Notes: generated by a model from the letters alone, not told the origin. DNA of 64,000 bases from Luteibacter yeojuensis (GCF_000964085.1 NZ_JZRB01000015.1:41937-105936), one strand, 5' to 3'. Positions 46,665-57,143 are shown, counted from the stretch's first letter. Program-made: numbers and translations.

Positions 46665-46745
46665 GGGTGATGGGTAATGGGTGTCGGGAGTGGCTTCGCT
46701 GGAACCCTCGGGCCATCCGGATGCCACTCCCATCACCCGTCTCCC
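46665..46745. repeat. Inverted G-rich heptad arrays between the ankyrin gene and the KefB/C-type gene
   Basis: Four heptads GGGTGAT, GGGTAAT, GGGTGTC and GGGAGTG run without gaps at 46665-46692. On the other strand GGGAGAC, GGGTGAT and GGGAGTG occupy 46745-46725. Three-G tracts every seven bases could form a G-quadruplex on either strand. It begins one base after the ankyrin stop and ends 3 bases before the convergent antiporter stop, so it occupies nearly the whole intergenic space and could act as a shared terminator. Confidence 0.72.
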
Positions 46746-46748
46746 GAT

Positions 46749-48557
46749 CTACTTTTCTTCAGCCCGCTCGCGCTCATCCACGGCATCGGCCTCGAACAGG
46801 TGCTGCAGGTCGTTCAGCGCATCCTTCGTGCTCTGCACCAGCGCCGCATCGTCGTCGTAGACCAGGTACTGCGAGCGCAATACCTGCTCATCGTGCTTGC
46901 GGAAGCGCGCGATGCGCGCCTCGACGACCTCGGGCGGCATGTCCAGCGCCTCCAGCACGTGGCGCGTCATGACGAGGCTTGAGTAGAACGTTTCGCGCAC
47001 CGGGTCGTCGACGCCGATATCCATCAGGCGGAACACGTGCTGGCGGTTGCGGGCGCGGGCGATGATCTTCAGGTGCGGGTACTGGCGGCGCACCAGCCGC
47101 GCGGTGCGCAGGTTGGCTTCCGGGTCGTCGGTGGCGATGACGAAGACGCTGGCCTTTTCAGCCTGTGCCGCGCGCAGCATCTCCGGGCGCCCCGGGTCGC
47201 CGAAGAAAAGCGACGTGCCACCGAAGCGGCGCGACGTTTCCACTTGCTCCACCGAGCTCTCGAGGGCCACGAACTGGATGCCCTGTGCGCGCAGCACGCG
47301 GGCGACGATCTGGCCCATGCGGCCAAAGCCCGCGATGATGACGCGCGGCGTATCGGCCTCGATGGTGTCGAACTCGCGATCGGGCTTGCGGGCACGCTCG
47401 TGCACCAGCCGTGCGGCAAGCATCACCAGCAGCGGCGTCAGCGCCATCGACAGCGAGATGGCCATGACCATGAGCCCGCGCTGCGGCTCGGTGATGATGC
47501 GTTGTTGCTGCGCCAGGTTCAGCACCACGAACGCGAATTCGCCGCCGGCGGCCAGCACGGCGGCCAGCCGCACCGCGTCGGCATTGGTCAAGGCACCCAC
47601 CACCCGCCCCAGCGGCATGATGAGCAGCGCCTTCACCGCGAGCAGCGCGGCGACGAGCCCGAGGATGACGAGCGGCCTGGCCATGAGCAGCTGCAGGTCG
47701 ACCGACATGCCCACGCTGATGAAGAACAGGCCGAGCAGCAGGCCTTTGAAGGGCTCGATGTTGGACTCGAGTTCGTGGCGGTATTCCGAGTCCGCCAGCA
47801 TGATGCCGGCGAGGAAGGCGCCCAGCGTGGTGGAGATGCCGGCGAGCTCCATGAGCCACGCGGTACCCATGACGACCAGCAGCGCCGTGGCGGTCGACAC
47901 CTCGGTGCTCTTCGCCCTGGCCACGAAGCGGAACACCGGGCGCAACAGCAGGCGGCCGCCGATGATGACGCCAAGGATGGCGCCCACCACGCGCAGGACG
48001 CTGAACAGGTCGGGCGCGTGCGCATCGCGCGCCAGCGCGCCGCCCAGCAGGGGCACCGCGGCGATGAGGGGGATGGCGGCGAGGTCCTGGAACAGCAGGA
48101 TGGCAAAGGCCTGGCGGCCATAGGCCGTGCCTGCCTCCTTGCGCTCGGCGAGGATCTGCAGGCCGAACGCCGTGGATGACAGCGCCAGGCTGCCGCCCAC
48201 GATGACGGCGGCTTTCCAGGTCAGGCCGAACAGGTAGTAGGCGATGGCACCCAGCGCGATGGCGCAGACGATGACCTGCAGGCTACCGGTGCCGAACACC
48301 GCGCGGCGCATGACCCAGAGGCGCGACGGTGAAAGCTCGAGGCCGATGACGAACAGCATCAGCACGACACCGAAATCCGAGATGGTGGCGACGCCTTCGG
48401 TATCGCTGACCAGGCCCAGCGCGGAAGGGCCGATGACGACGCCCGCGAGCAGGAAGCCCAGCACCGCGCCGAGACGGAAGCGCTTCGTCAGCGGGACGGC
48501 GATGACCGTCGCCAGCAGGAAGACGACCGCCGTCTGTAGGAAGTGATGCCCGTCCAT
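46749..48557 (-). CDS. KefB/KefC-type K+/H+ antiporter (CPA2) with TrkA-N domain
   Basis: Inner-membrane monovalent cation:proton antiporter-2 family protein of 602 residues (E. coli KefC 620, KefB 601). About 12 helices lie in residues 1-385, with GVVIGPSALGLV near 40-51 and SSTAFGLQIL near 126. A Rossmann TrkA-N/RCK domain begins near 407 (VIIAGFGRMGQIVARVL) for nucleotide or glutathione-adduct sensing. A short charged tail ends the protein. It probably mediates glutathione-gated K+ efflux during electrophile stress; no KefF/KefG ancillary gene is adjacent. It is convergent with the ankyrin gene. Confidence 0.92.
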   Translation of the reverse strand: MDGHHFLQTAVVFLLATVIAVPLTKRFRLGAVLGFLLAGVVIGPSALGLVSDTEGVATISDFGVVLMLFVIGLELSPSRLWVMRRAVFGTGSLQVIVCAIALGAIAYYLFGLTWKAAVIVGGSLALSSTAFGLQILAERKEAGTAYGRQAFAILLFQDLAAIPLIAAVPLLGGALARDAHAPDLFSVLRVVGAILGVIIGGRLLLRPVFRFVARAKSTEVSTATALLVVMGTAWLMELAGISTTLGAFLAGIMLADSEYRHELESNIEPFKGLLLGLFFISVGMSVDLQLLMARPLVILGLVAALLAVKALLIMPLGRVVGALTNADAVRLAAVLAAGGEFAFVVLNLAQQQRIITEPQRGLMVMAISLSMALTPLLVMLAARLVHERARKPDREFDTIEADTPRVIIAGFGRMGQIVARVLRAQGIQFVALESSVEQVETSRRFGGTSLFFGDPGRPEMLRAAQAEKASVFVIATDDPEANLRTARLVRRQYPHLKIIARARNRQHVFRLMDIGVDDPVRETFYSSLVMTRHVLEALDMPPEVVEARIARFRKHDEQVLRSQYLVYDDDAALVQSTKDALNDLQHLFEADAVDERERAEEK

Positions 48558-48627
48558 CCGCCGCTCCCGGAAAACTGCCGGGGATTATGTCATGCGACGA
48601 GGCATCGGGTTTGCAGGAAAGCATTCT

Positions 48628-48693
48628 GTGGGAGCGCGCTTGCGCGCGATGGGACGTGTCGCGAGCAACCATCGCGCGCAAGCGCGCTCCCAC
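48628..48693. repeat. REP pair between hemB and the KefB/C-type gene
   Basis: GTGGGAGCGCGCTTGCGCGC (with GATGGG after it) and the inverted CATCGCGCGCAAGCGCGC followed by TCCCAC face each other about 20 bases apart. Confidence 0.88.
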
Positions 48694-48703
48694 AGGGGTA
48701 GGT

Positions 48704-49726
<1,023 letters not shown>

Positions 49727-49775
49727 TTACGCCCCGGCGCGCGGCTGGCGGGGCGTCAGGTCGTCGCAGGCCCGC

Positions 49776-50546
49776 TCAGGCCGCGCCGATGCCGAACGCG
49801 CGGCCCAGCGGGATGCCGTAGATCTCCGAGAGCAGGCCGGTCTCCAGCGCCTCCTGCGGTGGCCCGTGGCGCAGCAGGGCGCCGTGGGCCATCACGGCCA
49901 CCTCGTCGGCATAACGCGCGGCCAGGTTCAGGTCGTGCAGGACAGCCACCACGCCCATGCCGAGTGCGGCGCAGGCGCGCGCGCGGCGGAGGATGAAGTG
50001 CTGGTGGGCGATATCGAGGCCTGCCTCGGGCTCGTCCAGGAGCAGCCAGGCCCCGTCGCTGCCGCCGCCCCACACCTGGGCCAGCACGCGGGCGAGCTGC
50101 ACCCGCTGCTGCTCGCCGCCGCTCAGGGCCGTGTAGCGCCGGTGGCGTAGCTCCCATGCGTGGGCCGCCCGCAGCGCCGCCGTGGCGATGGCCTCGTCGC
50201 GCACGCGGTCGGGCGCGTGCGGGCTGCGGCCGAGCAGCGCCACTTCGAAGGCGGTGAACGCGAAGCCCAGGTCCACGCGCTGCGACAGCATGGCGCGGCG
50301 CCGGGCCAGCGCGCGGGGTTCCCACGCCGCCAGCGGCATGCCGTCCAGGCTGACGCCGCCCGCATTAGGCCTCAGGCGGCCGGCGAGCGCGCCCAGCAGC
50401 GTGCTCTTGCCGGCGCCGTTCGGGCCCACGAGTACCAGCAGCGTGCCTGGCCGCGCGGCGAGCGATACGTCGCTGAGGATGGTGCGCCCGCCGCGCACCA
50501 CGCCGACGCCCCGGGCGATAAGGTGGCCGTCCCTGGCCAGGCTCAT
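49776..50546 (-). CDS. hmuV: Haem ABC transporter ATP-binding protein
   Basis: ATPase driving haem import across the inner membrane, 256 residues. It has Walker A GPNGAGKST at 41-49, signature LSGGEQQRVQLARVLAQVW near 143, Walker B WLLLDEPEAGLD and the H-loop VVAVLHDLNLAARYADE. The FecE/BtuD-like pattern and its location after hmuU support the haem role. It overlaps hmuU by 4 bases and is the last gene of the operon. Confidence 0.92.
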   Translation of the reverse strand: MSLARDGHLIARGVGVVRGGRTILSDVSLAARPGTLLVLVGPNGAGKSTLLGALAGRLRPNAGGVSLDGMPLAAWEPRALARRRAMLSQRVDLGFAFTAFEVALLGRSPHAPDRVRDEAIATAALRAAHAWELRHRRYTALSGGEQQRVQLARVLAQVWGGGSDGAWLLLDEPEAGLDIAHQHFILRRARACAALGMGVVAVLHDLNLAARYADEVAVMAHGALLRHGPPQEALETGLLSEIYGIPLGRAFGIGAA

Positions 50547-51592
50547 GACACGGCCTCCCCGGCGCGGCGGCTGAGCAGCAGCCAGAGGAAGAAGGGGCCG
50601 CCGACCAGCGCCGTGAGCACGCCGATGGGCAGTTCACCCGGTGCGACGACCGTGCGCGCCAGCGCGTCGGCGGCAACGAGGAGGGTGGCCCCGCCCAGCG
50701 CGGACGCCGGCAGGAGGAAACGATGGTCCGGGCCAAAGCCCATGCGCAGCAGGTGTGGCACGACGAGGCCCACGAACCCGATGACGCCGGTGTACGCCAC
50801 GGCGGCGCCGACCGACAACGCGACAAGCCCGACGAGCCACGGCTGCAGGCGTTCGGGGCGGAAGCCCAGCAGGGCGGCCTCGCCCTCGCCGAGCAGCAGG
50901 GCATTCAATGCGCGGGCGGCACGTGGAAGGAGGATGAGTGGCAGCACGATCCACGGCGCCACGATGGCCAGGCGCGGCCAGCTCGCACCGCCCAGGCTGC
51001 CGAGCGACCAGAACGTGAGGTCGCGCAGCTGGTTCTCGTTGGCGAGGTACGTGAGCAGGCCCACGCCCGCCATGGCGATGGCATTGATGGCCACGCCGGC
51101 CAGCAGCAGGCTGGCCACGCCGGTGCGACGCCGCCCTATGGCGAACACGAGTGCCGTCGCCGCGAGGCCGCCGAGGAACGCGGCGACGGCGACGACCCAG
51201 GAGCCCGACTGGCCACCCAGCACAATCGCACCCACCGCGCCAAGCGCGGCGCCGGCGGAAACGCCGACCAGGCCCGGGTCTGCCAGGGGGTTGCGGAACA
51301 GCCCCTGCATGGTGGTGCCCCCGGTCGCGAGCGCGGCGCCGACCATCACGGCCAGCACCAGGCGCGGCAAGCGCAAGGCGAGCACCACGTTGTCGTCGCC
51401 ACGCGCGCCTGCGCCAGCGAGCCAGCGCGACAGCGCACCGGCGATGTCGCCGGGCGTGATCGCCATGGCGCCGCGCGTGAGGCTCCACGTGGCCACCGCG
51501 ACGAGCAGCAGCGCCAGCGCGCCGAGCATGGCCCGGTGCCCGTGGCGCCGCCGCGGCAGCGGTGCGGCCACGCTGTTCACCGAGACGCCCAC
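50543..51592 (-). CDS. hmuU: Haem ABC transporter permease
   Basis: FecCD/BtuC-family inner-membrane permease, 349 residues, about 10 helices. It shows LRLPRLVLAVMVGAALATGGTTMQGLFRNPLADPGLVGVS-type sequence near 70-110 (a hallmark of the family) and GVIGFVGLVVPHLLRMGFGPDHR near 275-297, the ATPase-coupling region. The first codon is a GTG at 51592 overlapping hmuT by 16 bases; a slightly later start before MLGALALLL is also possible. Confidence 0.92.
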   Translation of the reverse strand: MGVSVNSVAAPLPRRRHGHRAMLGALALLLVAVATWSLTRGAMAITPGDIAGALSRWLAGAGARGDDNVVLALRLPRLVLAVMVGAALATGGTTMQGLFRNPLADPGLVGVSAGAALGAVGAIVLGGQSGSWVVAVAAFLGGLAATALVFAIGRRRTGVASLLLAGVAINAIAMAGVGLLTYLANENQLRDLTFWSLGSLGGASWPRLAIVAPWIVLPLILLPRAARALNALLLGEGEAALLGFRPERLQPWLVGLVALSVGAAVAYTGVIGFVGLVVPHLLRMGFGPDHRFLLPASALGGATLLVAADALARTVVAPGELPIGVLTALVGGPFFLWLLLSRRAGEAVS

Positions 51593-52413
51593 CAGGCCTG
51601 CAACGCCGCGGCGCTATCCGCGGTGCGCGGGCCAAAACCCAGCAAGGCCTGGCCTTCGACGAAGTAGATGCGCTTCGCCTTGCCTGCCGGCGTATCGGCG
51701 ACGCCCGGCATCCGCAAGACGCCGTCGATGCCGCCCACGGCGCCTTCGCGTTCCTTCATCAGCAGGATGGCTTCCGGCTTCATCGCCACCAGCGCCTCGG
51801 GCGATACGGCCTTGTAGCCCGGCACGCCGGCCGCGGCGTTGACACCCCCGGCCAGCACGATGGCGCGATCGGCGGCCGTGTCGTTACCTGCCGCCATGGG
51901 GCTGCCCTGCCCGGTCGACATGAGGAACACCGCGCGCGGATGGGCCGGCATCGCGGCCACCGCCTTCGCCAGCGCGTTGAACCGCGTGGCCACGGTATCG
52001 GCCAGCGCATTCGCCTCGGCCGCATGCCCGGTGAGCTCGCCGATGCGCCGGATCTTCGCTTCGATATCCGCCGGCGTGCGCGACGCGGGCAGCGACTCCA
52101 CGCGCACGCCCGCGCCGCGGATCTGCTCCATCGCCGTCGGCGGCCCCGCGTCGTGCGTGGCCAGGATGAGGTCGGGGCGCAGCGCCAGCACGCCTTCGGC
52201 GCTCAGCTGGCGCACGTAGCCGACATCGGGCAGCGCCTGTGCCGCGGACGGGAAGGTGCTGGTGCTGTCGCGCGCGGCCAACTGGCCCTGCGCATGGATG
52301 GCATAGAGGGTTTCGGTGACATCGCCACCGAGCGAGACGATGCGCGAGGCGGCGTGGGCCGCCACCGGCGCGAACGCCAGCGCCGCGGCAAGCAGCACGC
52401 GATGCGCGTTCAT
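51577..52413 (-). CDS. hmuT: Haem-binding periplasmic protein
   Basis: Periplasmic substrate-binding protein delivering haem to HmuUV, 278 residues. The signal peptide MNAHRVLLAAALAFAPVAAHA is cleaved before ASRIVSLGGDVTETLYAI, the typical first strand of this class-III binding-protein fold. ALRPDLILATHDAGPP and VFLMSTGQGSPMAAG are further lobe segments. ATG 52413 is chosen because it begins the signal peptide; its four bases overlap the hmuS stop. The large open frame upstream is the shadow of hmuS. Confidence 0.92.
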   Translation of the reverse strand: MNAHRVLLAAALAFAPVAAHAASRIVSLGGDVTETLYAIHAQGQLAARDSTSTFPSAAQALPDVGYVRQLSAEGVLALRPDLILATHDAGPPTAMEQIRGAGVRVESLPASRTPADIEAKIRRIGELTGHAAEANALADTVATRFNALAKAVAAMPAHPRAVFLMSTGQGSPMAAGNDTAADRAIVLAGGVNAAAGVPGYKAVSPEALVAMKPEAILLMKEREGAVGGIDGVLRMPGVADTPAGKAKRIYFVEGQALLGFGPRTADSAAALQAWWASR

Positions 52414-53483
52414 GCCGCCACCCCCACGTTTGCCAGCAGCGCACGCCAGTCCTCGCGCTCGGGAATGCCCGGCTTGCGCTTGCCGAACACCTGGACGATC
52501 TGCGTGCCATCCGCCGCGTACAACTCGAGCGAGGTGACCACGCCCTCGGGCACGGGCTTGCGCACCACCCAGCTGCTGGCGATGGCATCGGTGCGCAGGT
52601 GGAGGTTGAAGTCGGGGTCCATGACATTGAGCCACGGGCCGGCCATGACGATGTTGCCGACGGGGCCCGTGTGGATCTGCACCACGCCGGGCGAGCCGAC
52701 GAACACCATCAACGGCGCGCCGGCGGCCGATGCGCCTTCGAGCAGCGTGCGGATCGCACTGTCTTCCACGCGCGTTGCGAACTCCTCGCCGACCAGGCGC
52801 AAGGCCTGCGTGCGCGTCACCTTGTGCTTCTTCAGCATGGCGAAAAAATCGTGGGGATCGCGCAGGGCGCGCCAGTGGTCGCGCAACGAGTCCACGTCGA
52901 CCGTTGTGTCGCCCTGTTGCTCGGGCAGGGGTTGCTCCACCGCGACGATATCGATGAGCGGCGACTGCACCGCCGCCGTGTAGCGATGCAGCAACGCACG
53001 CCACGCGGAACGGTGGGTCTCCTCCGTGACATACACCTTGTGCACGGCCTTGCCATCGCCGTCGAAGAACTGCAGGCTTTCCAGCTCCCTGCCGCGCGAC
53101 ACTTCCTTCACCGCGAACCCGTAGCGCCAGTGCTTCAGGAACAGGCGCAGGTCGATGTCCCCCGCCAGCACGATGCCCATGGCCCCGCCGATATCGATGT
53201 GGTCGTACTGGCCTTTCTTTTCGTGCACGCAATACTCGTTGCGCGTCAGCGCCATGACCCGGCCCAGTGCAGGCAAGTCGCGGATGATCTGGGGCAACTC
53301 GCCTTCGAGCCGCGTGACGCCGTCGCCGACGCGGCTGGCGACGAGCGCGCCTTCGCTCACGCCAAGGCGCTGGGCGGCATCGCGTGCGCGCAGGCCCGGC
53401 TCGGCCTCGCGCAAGCGGCGGTAACCGTTGAGTAGCGCCGGGATATCGATGCGCGGCGCCGGGGCGGTCTGGATGTCCTGCAT
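52410..53483 (-). CDS. hmuS: Haemin-degrading/haem-carrier protein HmuS (HemS/ChuS family)
   Basis: Cytoplasmic haem-handling protein of 357 residues, with the tandem HemS domain: repeats at about 35-180 and 205-350. Conserved segments include ALTRNEYCVHEKKGQYDHI near 78-96 and, in the second half, VQIHTGPVGNIVMAGPWLNVMDPDFNLHL. Family members accept imported haem and some degrade it to release iron. GGAGG lies 8 bases before the ATG. It follows the TonB-dependent receptor by 13 bases and overlaps hmuT by 4. Confidence 0.92.
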   Translation of the reverse strand: MQDIQTAPAPRIDIPALLNGYRRLREAEPGLRARDAAQRLGVSEGALVASRVGDGVTRLEGELPQIIRDLPALGRVMALTRNEYCVHEKKGQYDHIDIGGAMGIVLAGDIDLRLFLKHWRYGFAVKEVSRGRELESLQFFDGDGKAVHKVYVTEETHRSAWRALLHRYTAAVQSPLIDIVAVEQPLPEQQGDTTVDVDSLRDHWRALRDPHDFFAMLKKHKVTRTQALRLVGEEFATRVEDSAIRTLLEGASAAGAPLMVFVGSPGVVQIHTGPVGNIVMAGPWLNVMDPDFNLHLRTDAIASSWVVRKPVPEGVVTSLELYAADGTQIVQVFGKRKPGIPEREDWRALLANVGVAA

Positions 53484-53496
53484 GGCATGGCCTCCT

Positions 53497-55806
53497 TCAG
53501 AAGGTGTAACGGGCCGACACGACCAGCGCGCGGCCGGGCATGGTCAGGCGTTCGATCTGCGCGTTGCGGGCCTGGGTGTCGTCGATGCCACCACCCGTCG
53601 CGACATTGGTGAGGACGCCGCCGTGCAGCGAGCCCCAGTCCCAGTACTTGCGGTCGGCGATGTTGGTGACGCCGGCCATCAGCTCCAGCGGTGCCCACGG
53701 CTTCCAGTGCGCGTAAAGGTCGAGCGTGGCGTAGCCGGGCGCGCGGAAGGTCGTGTCGTCGTCGAGGCGCGACTTGCGCTTCACGCCCTTGCCGACGAGT
53801 TCCGCGCCCCAGGTCTCGTTGTCGTAGGCGATGCCCAGCGTGGCGGTAAGCGGGTCGACGCTGTTGAGCGGCGACCAGCCGCCTTCATAGGTTTTCTTGT
53901 CGCCCTTCGACGCGGCGAGGTTGCCCTCCACGCGCCAGCCGCGCAGGGCATCGCTGAGCGAGCCCAGCATCAGCCCACCGGATGCTTCGACACCCTTGAT
54001 GGTGGCCTTGGGGAAGTTCACCGCCTGCATGACGATCAGCAGGTTCTGGTTGAGCGCCCACTGTGGCCATTCGCTACGCGGCAGGGTGAACCCGCCGAAG
54101 ATGAAATCGCGGTAACGGTTGTAGTACGCGCTGGCGCTGAAATAGCCCAGGTCGCCGTTGCCGCGCACGCCGACCTCGATGCCCTTGCTGGTTTCGGGCT
54201 TGAGGCTGGCATTGGGCACGATGCCGTAGAGGCGCGCGGTGCCCCACGCCACGGCCAGTTCGTTGTAGAGCGGCGGGCGGAAGCCCTGGCTATAGTTGCC
54301 GAACAGCTCGACGTTATCGGTGACCGACCACGTGACGCCCAGCTTGGGCGAGAAGCGGTTCTTGCTCACCTCCCCGAGGCCATCCTGGACGAAGGCGCTC
54401 TGGTAGTACGCATCATCCGGGTCGGGCTTGAAGCGGTAGTGGTCCCAGCGCACCCCCGGGGTGATGCGCAGGCGGCCATCGAGGAGGGCGATCTCGTCCT
54501 GCGCGAACACCGCATAGCGGTCGGTATCATTGCGCGGGAAGAAGTGCAGCGGGTAGTTCTCGGGCATGTACGGCGAGCTGCTCGAGGTCACGCCCGTGGC
54601 GATGTTGGTGCCCTGCCCGCCCAGTTGCCCCGTGGGCGTGGTGCGCGAGGCCTCCACGCCGTAGGCGATGCGCTGCTGCACGCTACCGGAGTCGATCGTC
54701 TTGCCCAGCGTGAGGTGGCCGCCGAACAGCTTCTCGTTGAGGTCGCTGAGGTAAAGGCGATCGTACGTGGCATTGCGCGTGGGCACGTTGGCCAAGGTGC
54801 GCGTCGTGGATTCCGTTTCCGATTTTTGCCAGTACGCGTCCCACGCCAGCGTGTCGGCGATGCCGATGGCCAGCGTCGGGAAGCGCTGGCCCACCGACAC
54901 CCGCTGGCGCGTGGCGCGGTCCTCGGCGGTGTCGGTAAGCAGGCGAGTGGTGCCCGCCTGGCCCACGGCGCTAAGCACGTTGGTGTCGGTGCTGTTGCGG
55001 TATACCTCGGCCGTGACGCGGTCCTCGCGCCCGCTCCCCGCCACGTGCACGTATTTCGCCAGCACGCTGGTCGTGTCGAAGGTGAGCGGATCGGGGCGCG
55101 TGCGCGTGAAGTTGCGCGTCGATGCCTCGCCCTTGTTGGCAAGGTCGTGGCCTTCGACGTGGTTGGCCACGATGACGATGCCATTGTCGGGGCGGCCGCC
55201 GGCCAGCGTCAGCGACGTGCCCAGCGAGCGGTTGGCGCTGTCGTAGCGCTCGCGGACAGAAACGTAGGTGTCCTTCCCGCTTTGCAGGTAATCCGCCGGG
55301 TCTTTCGTCGTGTAGCGCACCGTGCCACCCAGCGAATCGGACGGGTTCAGCGCCGATGCCGGCCCGCGCGTGATTTCCACGGCCTTGAGCGTGTCGGGGT
55401 CGACAAAGCTGCGGCCGGCGCGCATGCCGGTGGTGGAAAAGCCAAACGAACTGGAGGCCGGCACGCCATCGGTGAGGATGGAGACGCGGTTACCGTCAAG
55501 GCCACGGATGTTGTAGCTGTCGAGGCCCCAGCGGCCGGCGGTGCCGACGACGGAGACGCCCGGCTCGTATTTCACGAGGTCGCGGATGTTCGCGACCAGG
55601 TGGCGGTCCATTTTCTGGCGGTCGATGACAGTGACCGTGGCGGGCACGTCGAAGCGCAGCGACGAGCCGATGGCCGTCACGGTGATGCGCGGCAGGTCGT
55701 CGGCCGCGGCCGCCGCGGTGGGCGCATCGGCGGCGTGGGCCGCGGTGGCGCAAAGCAGCGCCGCGCCGACGGCGGCGGCGAGGTGGGTCTTCCTGGAGTG
55801 GCGCAC
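53497..55806 (-). CDS. hmuR: TonB-dependent haem/haemoglobin receptor
   Basis: Outer-membrane receptor importing haem, 769 residues. The GTG at 55806 follows AAGGA by 8 bases and begins a signal peptide (cleaved after HAA/AHA). The plug domain (about 50-170) contains DLPRITVTAIGSSLRFDVPATVTVIDRQ and ESVGG-like GGTVRYTTKDP. The barrel has the haem-receptor FRPPLYNELA (variant of the FRAP box) near 430, and it ends in ALVVSARYTF with a terminal Phe. It heads hmuRSTUV behind a Fur-box-like palindrome and is expected to be iron-regulated. No local tonB-exbBD. Confidence 0.92.
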   Translation of the reverse strand: MRHSRKTHLAAAVGAALLCATAAHAADAPTAAAAADDLPRITVTAIGSSLRFDVPATVTVIDRQKMDRHLVANIRDLVKYEPGVSVVGTAGRWGLDSYNIRGLDGNRVSILTDGVPASSSFGFSTTGMRAGRSFVDPDTLKAVEITRGPASALNPSDSLGGTVRYTTKDPADYLQSGKDTYVSVRERYDSANRSLGTSLTLAGGRPDNGIVIVANHVEGHDLANKGEASTRNFTRTRPDPLTFDTTSVLAKYVHVAGSGREDRVTAEVYRNSTDTNVLSAVGQAGTTRLLTDTAEDRATRQRVSVGQRFPTLAIGIADTLAWDAYWQKSETESTTRTLANVPTRNATYDRLYLSDLNEKLFGGHLTLGKTIDSGSVQQRIAYGVEASRTTPTGQLGGQGTNIATGVTSSSSPYMPENYPLHFFPRNDTDRYAVFAQDEIALLDGRLRITPGVRWDHYRFKPDPDDAYYQSAFVQDGLGEVSKNRFSPKLGVTWSVTDNVELFGNYSQGFRPPLYNELAVAWGTARLYGIVPNASLKPETSKGIEVGVRGNGDLGYFSASAYYNRYRDFIFGGFTLPRSEWPQWALNQNLLIVMQAVNFPKATIKGVEASGGLMLGSLSDALRGWRVEGNLAASKGDKKTYEGGWSPLNSVDPLTATLGIAYDNETWGAELVGKGVKRKSRLDDDTTFRAPGYATLDLYAHWKPWAPLELMAGVTNIADRKYWDWGSLHGGVLTNVATGGGIDDTQARNAQIERLTMPGRALVVSARYTF

Positions 55807-55922
55807 GTGGATCGTCCTTCGCTAGGGATCGGGAGCTTGCGAAGGAGGCACGGGCCTCCGGCTGGCGGCCGGTTATCGGGGAGTGGTTCGCCGCCTCTTC
55901 ATGGGCGGTGCCTGCCCATATT

Positions 55923-55941
55923 AATAAGAATGGTTCTTATT
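55923..55941 (-). promoter_or_regulatory. Fur-box-like palindrome upstream of the haem operon
   Basis: AATAAGAA (55923-55930), TGG, TTCTTATT (55934-55941): perfect 8-bp arms rich in A/T, resembling the Fur consensus GATAATGATAATCATTATC with GAATAAGAAC-type half sites. It lies 117-135 bases before the hmuR start and 32 bases before the end of the convergent sugar ATPase gene, so it most likely serves hmuR. Confidence 0.75.
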
Positions 55942-55972
55942 CACAATATGAGAAATTACCCAGCCGCCGGGC

Positions 55973-57070
55973 TCACGCAACGTCGATGCGCGAGGTCGTT
56001 TCCGGGTCGAAGAAATGCAGGCGCCCGGCATGGAAGCCCAGGCCGACATCGGTGCCCGGCTGGATCGACGAATGCGGGGGCACGCGCGACACCAGCTCTT
56101 CGTCCGCGTGACGCATGTTGAGGAACACTTCGTTGCCCACCGGCTCCACCACTTCCACGTGTGCGCGGAGGCGCTCGGTGATGCCCGGGTGGTCGGCGGT
56201 GGTGAGCAGGTCCTCAGGGCGCAGGCCAACGATGAGCGGCTTGTCGATGTACGCGGCCAGCGCGGGCGCATCCACCCCCAGCGTGATGCTGCCGTCGGCC
56301 ATCACCAGGCGCAGGCCATCGTCGCGGCGCAGCGTGCCGTGGAACAGGTTCATCGCCGGGCTGCCCAGGAAGCCCGCCACGAAGAGGTTGGCCGGTTTGT
56401 TGTAGAGGTTCATCGGCGTATCGAGCTGCTGGATGACGCCACCATTGAGCACCACGATACGCTGGCCCAGCGTCATGGCCTCGATCTGGTCGTGCGTCAC
56501 GTACACCATGGTGGCGCCGACGCGGCGATGGATGCGGGCGATTTCCACGCGGGTGGAAAGGCGCAGCTTGGCATCCAGGTTCGACAACGGCTCATCGAGC
56601 AGGAACACCGAGGGGTCGCGCACCAGGGCGCGGCCCAGGGCCACGCGCTGGCGCTGGCCACCCGACAGCGCAGCCGGACGATGGTCGAGCCGTTCATCGA
56701 GGCCGAGCATGTCGGACGCTGCGGCGACGCGCTTGTCCACTTCCGCCTTGTCCACGCCGCGCAGGCGCAGGCCGAAGCCCAGGTTCTCGCGCACGGTCAT
56801 GTGCGGGTACAGGGCGTAGTTCTGGAACACCATGGCGATGTCGCGATCTTTCGGCGCCACGTCGTTCACCACCCGGTCACCAATGCGCATCGTGCCGCCG
56901 GATATGGACTCGAGGCCGGCGATCATGCGCAGCAAGGTGGTCTTGCCACAGCCCGAGGGGCCCACGAGCACCAGGAGCTCGCCATCGGCGATCTCGAAGC
57001 TTGCTTCTTTCAGGGCCACGTGGCCATTGGGGTAAACCTTGCGCACCTTGTCGAGGGTGACCGCTGCCAT
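55973..57070 (-). CDS. ugpC: Sugar ABC transporter ATP-binding protein (UgpC/MalK family)
   Basis: ATPase of the CUT1 carbohydrate uptake class, 365 residues. It has Walker A GPSGCGKTT at 37-45, Q-loop MVFQNYALYPHMTV, signature LSGGQRQRVALGRALVRDP, Walker B FLLDEPLSNLDA and the switch YVTHDQIEAMTL. A C-terminal OB-type regulatory domain (about 240-365) contains GLRPEDL and ends in HFFDPETTSRI, as in MalK/UgpC/MsmK. No permease or binding protein genes accompany it, suggesting a shared ATPase serving several distant sugar transporters. It is divergent from glk and shares a LacI-type operator with it. Confidence 0.9.
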   Translation of the reverse strand: MAAVTLDKVRKVYPNGHVALKEASFEIADGELLVLVGPSGCGKTTLLRMIAGLESISGGTMRIGDRVVNDVAPKDRDIAMVFQNYALYPHMTVRENLGFGLRLRGVDKAEVDKRVAAASDMLGLDERLDHRPAALSGGQRQRVALGRALVRDPSVFLLDEPLSNLDAKLRLSTRVEIARIHRRVGATMVYVTHDQIEAMTLGQRIVVLNGGVIQQLDTPMNLYNKPANLFVAGFLGSPAMNLFHGTLRRDDGLRLVMADGSITLGVDAPALAAYIDKPLIVGLRPEDLLTTADHPGITERLRAHVEVVEPVGNEVFLNMRHADEELVSRVPPHSSIQPGTDVGLGFHAGRLHFFDPETTSRIDVA

Positions 57071-57143
57071 CAGGACTCTCCGAATGAGGCCGGGGCTGGC
57101 GCGCGAAGGCGTGCCAAGGACCCGGCTGATGGGGTATTCTGCC

